This document shows, piece after piece, positions 59,790-64,000 of a stretch of 64,000 bases of DNA. Numbering within the stretch: position 1 is the first letter of the stretch; each line of letters starts with the position of its first letter. The stretch covers positions 105,020,045-105,084,044 of the forward strand of contig JASDDO010000006.1 of assembly GCA_030015575.1 (NCBI GenBank), given 5' to 3'. The stretch is from Agapanthus africanus (taxonomy: Eukaryota > Streptophyta > Magnoliopsida > Asparagales > Amaryllidaceae). The position numbers and the translations under genes are program-made. The notes beneath the pieces were generated by a model, which was not told the DNA's origin, did no database searches, and saw only the letters and a list, made by a program, of their open reading frames with translations.

Positions 59790-60430
59790 GCACATAATAC
59801 AATCCTGTGCGTCTGGTGCGCACGGAAATCAAAAATCCACATATGTGCTAAACAGGTGCACAAAACAGCATCTAGGTGCAACGGGTGTGCACGAAGCATC
59901 TGTCGTAGGCAACGTATGTGCCGGACAGCCACAAATCCGGTGCATCTAACATGCACAAAGAAATCTCGATTTAGTGCATCGGGTGTGCACCAAAATCGTA
60001 TCTCAAAACATGCGCCCAACATGTGCAAAAATCCAAATCGGTGCACCCATCGTGCACGAATGAAATCTAAACCCTGCGCACTCAACATGCACGGAATCAT
60101 GAAATCCAACAGCAAACGCCGAACATGCGTAAGTCACATCAAAAGCACGGAGTGCAAAAGCCAACCATCAATATCAGGGTCAAAATCAACGATATAATGC
60201 GGCTCAAACCAAAATCAAGGGTACCGCAAGGGAAAATCCCACAACCGTGTGCATCAGCGTGCATAAATCCATTCATAACACTAAAATGCGTGAAAACTAT
60301 GCTGGAAGCATAAATCAAATCACCGGCATATAATAGGCACGAAATCACAATCAATACCTCAAAAATAATAATGATGCGCCGGGTATAAATGCCCAATAAG
60401 TGCAACCATGGTGCACGAAAACAGAAATCA
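59790..60430 (-). repeat. Irregular GTGCA...TGCAC repeat array in element I
   Basis: About a dozen units of 40-60 bp carry a GTGCA-type and a TGCAC-type pentamer about 7-9 bases apart, followed by an A-rich segment such as AAAATC. The pentamers are mutual reverse complements, so each unit has a small inverted repeat. Frames across it (59642-60115 minus, 59730-60197 plus) are by-products. Confidence 0.7.
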
Positions 60431-61512
60431 TAGAACTCAGCCATCAAAACCAATCATGCAAATAGATCGCCAAAATACCGAAAACCCAAACTGACAGATA
60501 CGTGATAATCGAATCACAAAATCACAAAGCATAAATACTGTCGTCGGTACATCAAACTCTCGCGGTGCAAGATCTCCACTTGCCTCTTGCTCGCGGCTGG
60601 CGTCCTCTGTATCTGGTTCCTGATCTTTCCTGTAGATTGCCAATCTCGCAATCCATCGGCTCACCGGCCCGGTCAGGAGTGTTGACAGGAACGATTCCGT
60701 TCTGGCACTTCTTTGCCATCTCTCGGTCAATCCTCACGACTGTTCGTAAAGCCATATCTCACTGGCATCGGCCTCCGGCTCTCTGAATGCACATCACATA
60801 ACTGATCCTGGGTGCAAACATCATTGTGGCAATGTCCTGGAAGGAATCCTGCTCAAGGTCTCTGCCGATCTTGCCTATGTCGATCTGTACGGAGGTTGGT
60901 ACTCTCACATAGTCTCTTCTCGTCCAACGGACATCTGTGTCCTCAGCACAGCAATTACTCGGGAATTGGTCGCCTCCCAGCGCCTCTGTAAGCATATCTG
61001 ACCTCTGGTCTCGACGGAAGGTAATGACAGCTCATCAGCGTCTCGTACGAACTTCTGGTTCCGCTCGTCTGCATCGTCATCGCTTTCGACATCGCATCTC
61101 TATCTGCGCACTGCAATGTCCTCGCTACGTCCATCCGAAGTCTCTCACGCGGACTCGAAATCACGAACTCGGTATCTTCCTCACTCAGTAGAAGATATCT
61201 AGCCGAACACGTCCTCAGCGTGCACGTCACATCTCTGATGTCCGCGGAGTAGAACGTCATCTCATCGAAATCTCGTGCGAACTCTTTACTCCACCTTGCT
61301 CACATATCGACTGATTCGGACTCAACTCATCATGGCTACACGAACTGCGCTCCGACGGCTATGCTCGCATCTGGAGTCTCCCAAGCAGTGTCCCATCACA
61401 ATATCCGAAAGATGTCGAACCATCCGATCGACTCGTCAGAACCTCATAGTCCCCCAAGAGCTCACATCTCGGGTACAGTCTAATAGTATCGAGTACATGC
61501 CACAGCGTCGGT

Positions 61513-61640
61513 GGTCCAGCCGTAGAAGGGCAAACCCAAGCCTCACTAATGGCGCCGGGGAACCGCCGCAAACCCGAAGGTTCAAAGGCTTTCACACGGT
61601 CATTAAGTCGAGTTAGGGTTTCATTCTTCTAGAGGGTCCA
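61513..61640 (-). other. Shared leader module (candidate structured RNA), copy in element I
   Basis: Read on the minus strand it opens TGGACCCTCTAGAAGA and closes CCCTTCTACGGCTGGACC, as in copia D and H. The central hairpin (61561-61593) has inner stem AACC/GGTT with loop TTCG and a weak outer GCC/GGC pairing. Some similarity continues about 60 bases toward the primer binding site. Confidence 0.72.
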
Positions 61641-62889
61641 TAGAATCACCTGCATGTCTTTCCGTATACTTTAAACTTGGAAAATAGGTTCTTGACATTC
61701 GATCGTCTCAATCGACTCTCAACGAATCTGCGTGAAGTCGTCTCTAGCTGGAAACAATCTACCTGATGACCTCGCATCGGGGTAAGCGAACTCACCACAC
61801 GTCCTAGTCATCCATCCTCGGTGACTAGCGACTCGCTATCATCTCTCTAAGTATATGCTCACGCTGCAGTAGCTCCCACCATCTGGGCGATATCTCATCA
61901 TTTGCAGCAACAACTGGCTCATACGCCTGTACGCCGAACAATGCCTCAATCCTCCAGGAAAGGCAACACACTGGCGGTCATCTCTGAATCGGTCTGCTCT
62001 AGATCTGAGTAAGACTCTCCACACTGGAAATCTTCAACTCACTGGGCCCGCTCTGGCGCAAAATCGGACGAATCACCTTCGTCTCTCAAATCGGGTAGAC
62101 TAGCTATCATCTGTCGCATATCTGCCTGAAAGCTACGGCAATCTCAGCTCGTAAGCTCCGAAAGCAACATCCTGTCAGTCTCAGCAACAGCTGGCGCATC
62201 TGTTTGCACGATAGGTGACATCACAATCTCTGAGGTACGCTGTACATCAACAGTCCTCTCTCAACTGGCAGCTCTAACACGGCCCGATCACCCGGTGCAA
62301 AACCAAGCACTCGCCCCCACTGGGGTCACAATCACCATCACTCACTCGAGACGTTCCCTTGTCACCAGAAAACACAACGGTCGGCCCTCGTACCAAACGA
62401 GCTCACACCGGCCGTAACCCTAGCAGAAGCCCAAACTGCGCTCAAACACGGTGACAGGAATCTCAATCGAGTATCAAAGAGAGCACATCAATGGAAAGAA
62501 AGGAATCAACAGATCCAGAGTGGATACATGATCATAGGAAGGAACATCATCAATGAAGATATGATCATGAAACTAATAGAATCGGGGATCTCAAATGGAT
62601 GTGTAATCCTGGATATGAAGAGAATCACTGATCTCGAAAGTATGTACATCCTATGGTTCCTTAAGCGGAGTGGCGTGTCGTAAGTATGCCGCGGAACATA
62701 CCAACGGTACGTCACTCTACTTTAGTCACCTAATCCATCAACCAAGGGTCATCCTAAAACGACGAAAGTTCGGGTTTACACCCCCTCGACCAAGTCTAAG
62801 TTCCGTAAGGTCAACCCTAAGATCCGCATATAAATAACTCCCTAGGCTCCACATAGTCAAACTTAGACTCGAACCAAGGTCAACCTAGC

Positions 62890-62901
62890 GCTCTGATACC
62901 A
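62890..62901 (-). other. Primer binding site of element I
   Basis: Plus-strand GCTCTGATACCA is the complement of TGGTATCAGAGC. It lies four bases from the LTR at 62906, and shows that the element reads leftward. Confidence 0.9.
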
Positions 62902-62905
62902 ACTT

Positions 62906-64000
62906 TGTCACGACCCGAAAGAGCACGTGACTGGCACTTGAACCATATGAAGTCTATAGGACCCCATCTGATCCAAGTAAGCCAAAAGCCCAGAAATCTA
63001 AAACCATTTTTAAGAATAAGTGAAGAAACTAGTTTAAGAAGTGAAGAAAAACATGTTTGAAATCAAGGTTTTTAAATAACTAAGCCGAAGGTGCGTTTTA
63101 AAAACAGTAAGTCCTTTCTAAAATTTTCGGCAGAGTTTCTTTTGTAAAACTGGCCCCGGAACGGGTACAACAAGGATAACGATATATATATGCAATGATA
63201 AAGGCATCCCCAAGCGGGAGCTAGCTCTTCGTCAATCGACGGTCACAATCACACAATGATATGATAATATACAACGCCAAGTGGCGAGGATCAAATCCAA
63301 AAGAAAGCTCAAAAGCAATAAGAAAACCGCAATACTACTAAGCGCGACTCTAGGTCGAATAATACAACACTGTCTAAGTCTGAAATAATATACAAGTTTT
63401 GGTTGATGGAAATTCTAGATACAATAATAATACATGAACAACGGCGGTTCTGATACAAAGAACCCACCTAACCAAGCAAGTCACCCAAAGGAAGCGCTGT
63501 GCCCGAAATGCCACTAAGGAACCTGTACGGCAAAAACCTGCAAAAACTGGGGCACAACGGGGGTGAGTTGCCAACTCGTGAATAGAAAGATATCTACAAG
63601 CAGGAATCGAATGCAAGACATAAAGCTAAGTCAACGATCAATAATATAACCCACAAGAGTACATCTGAGTGTAATAGGGTGGCAAGGTAACATCTAATCA
63701 TGTATGTAGTGCCAGGTACTCAGGTAATCACATGTCATCAGTGTAAGGTATGTCTGCATGAAGTAACCATGATGAATATCAATGAAATCAATACACATAT
63801 ATTAGCGTCCCATACCACTAATATTTGTGTAAGGGTATATATAACAGCGCCCTCATGCCCTGTTATATATACAAATAAAGTATGATCAATGTAAAAACCA
63901 GTCTATATGTATATGATCCATGTCTGTATATATATATGTGGAACCCGTCCACCTGTCACCCACTGACAATAAGCATCATGTATGCAATGTGAGGATATAA
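62906..64000 (-). repeat. 5' LTR of element I, partial (window edge)
   Basis: Collinear with 55140-56234 with a few substitutions (for example GACCCATATG versus GAACCATATG, and CTTCGTCTATC versus CTTCGTCAATC). It continues past the window. The small ORFs in it are repeated in the left LTR and are not genes. Confidence 0.92.

Larger units (their letters stand above)
59134..62889 (-). other. Internal region of element I without recognisable gag or pol
   Basis: Contains a TA tract (59500-59532), an irregular GTGCA/TGCAC array (59790-60430), a stretch of higher GC with overlapping short minus-strand frames (about 60550-61260), and the shared leader module (61513-61640). One minus-strand frame runs 60995-60552 with a single stop near 60756-60758, but nothing in it resembles a known domain and there is no clear start. 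No zinc knuckle, DTG, DDE or YxDD motif is seen. Confidence 0.75.
55140..64000 (-). mobile_element. Element I: LARD-like non-autonomous LTR element
   Basis: Two copies of an LTR begin (plus strand) TGTCACGACCCGAAAGAGC at 55140 and 62906. Read on the minus strand, the LTR starts TGTAACATTTCC and ends TCGTGACA. A TGGTATCAGAGC primer binding site adjoins the right LTR and a G-rich polypurine tract adjoins the left one. The LTR is 3977 bp and the internal region 3789 bp, close to the proportions that define LARDs. No gag or pol is recognisable. The visible parts of both LTRs differ at only a handful of positions, so the insertion is recent and must have been made by another element's proteins. 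Confidence 0.85.

Noticed and set aside
60552-61260. Possible protein-coding stretch in element I on the minus strand
   Set aside because: Three overlapping frames of similar length, one with an internal stop, no motif or start; kept only as a remark under the internal region.

Overview
This window is plant nuclear DNA made almost entirely of LTR retrotransposons inserted into one another. The evidence is the presence of both plant retrotransposon orders (a Tat-type Ty3/gypsy with two RNase H domains, and Ty1/copia with the order PR-INT-RT-RNH), primer binding sites of the TGGTATCAGAGC type, and 5-bp target-site duplications (TSDs). I see no host gene, tRNA or rRNA gene. The species cannot be named from this sequence. 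Element letters A to I below are mine.

Left part. Element A (1-12463, minus strand) is a Tat-type gypsy element. Its 2.5-kb 5' LTR is at 9928-12463, its 3' UTR tandem repeats are at 1-365, and its 3' LTR lies left of the window. Its 9.3-kb gag-pol frame is continuous apart from four nonsense codons. A sits in gypsy element G (3' internal end 12464-12882, LTR 12883-14200, plus strand). G sits in copia element B (14201-38190, minus strand).

Middle part. The 5' leader of B holds C, a solo LTR of a long-LTR family (18458-34208, TSD CTAGT). C holds D, a complete copia element (19770-32223, TSD GATTC) with 2.2-kb LTRs and a ruined coding region. D holds E, a solo LTR (27431-29605, TSD GTCTT). B itself interrupts the integrase of an older Tat-type gypsy element F (38191-41876). 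F's 3' region carries a 7-copy 86-bp array and two decayed antisense reading frames.

Right part. F is broken at 41877 by a chain of LTRs, each landing in the previous one: 41877-42239, 42240-43891, 43892-45464, then copia H (45465-55139). H is nearly intact, with two nonsense codons and one frameshift in gag-pol. The 3' LTR of H is broken by element I (55140 to beyond 64000, minus strand). I is a LARD-like non-autonomous element with 4.0-kb LTRs, a 3.8-kb internal region without recognisable gag or pol, and nearly identical LTRs.

How the parts relate. Copia elements B, D and H have unusually long leaders (about 2 to 3 kb between primer binding site and gag). A roughly 130-bp leader module with an apparent covarying hairpin occurs in B, D and H, and also in the non-coding element I, which has unrelated LTRs. 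It is a candidate RNA signal that lets defective elements use another element's proteins, and it is the main lead of this window. Other leads are a second structured leader domain, a GTG-loop inverted repeat in the LTRs, GC-rich palindrome pairs shared between unrelated elements, and a 53-bp U3 array with nine CACGTG boxes in element A.
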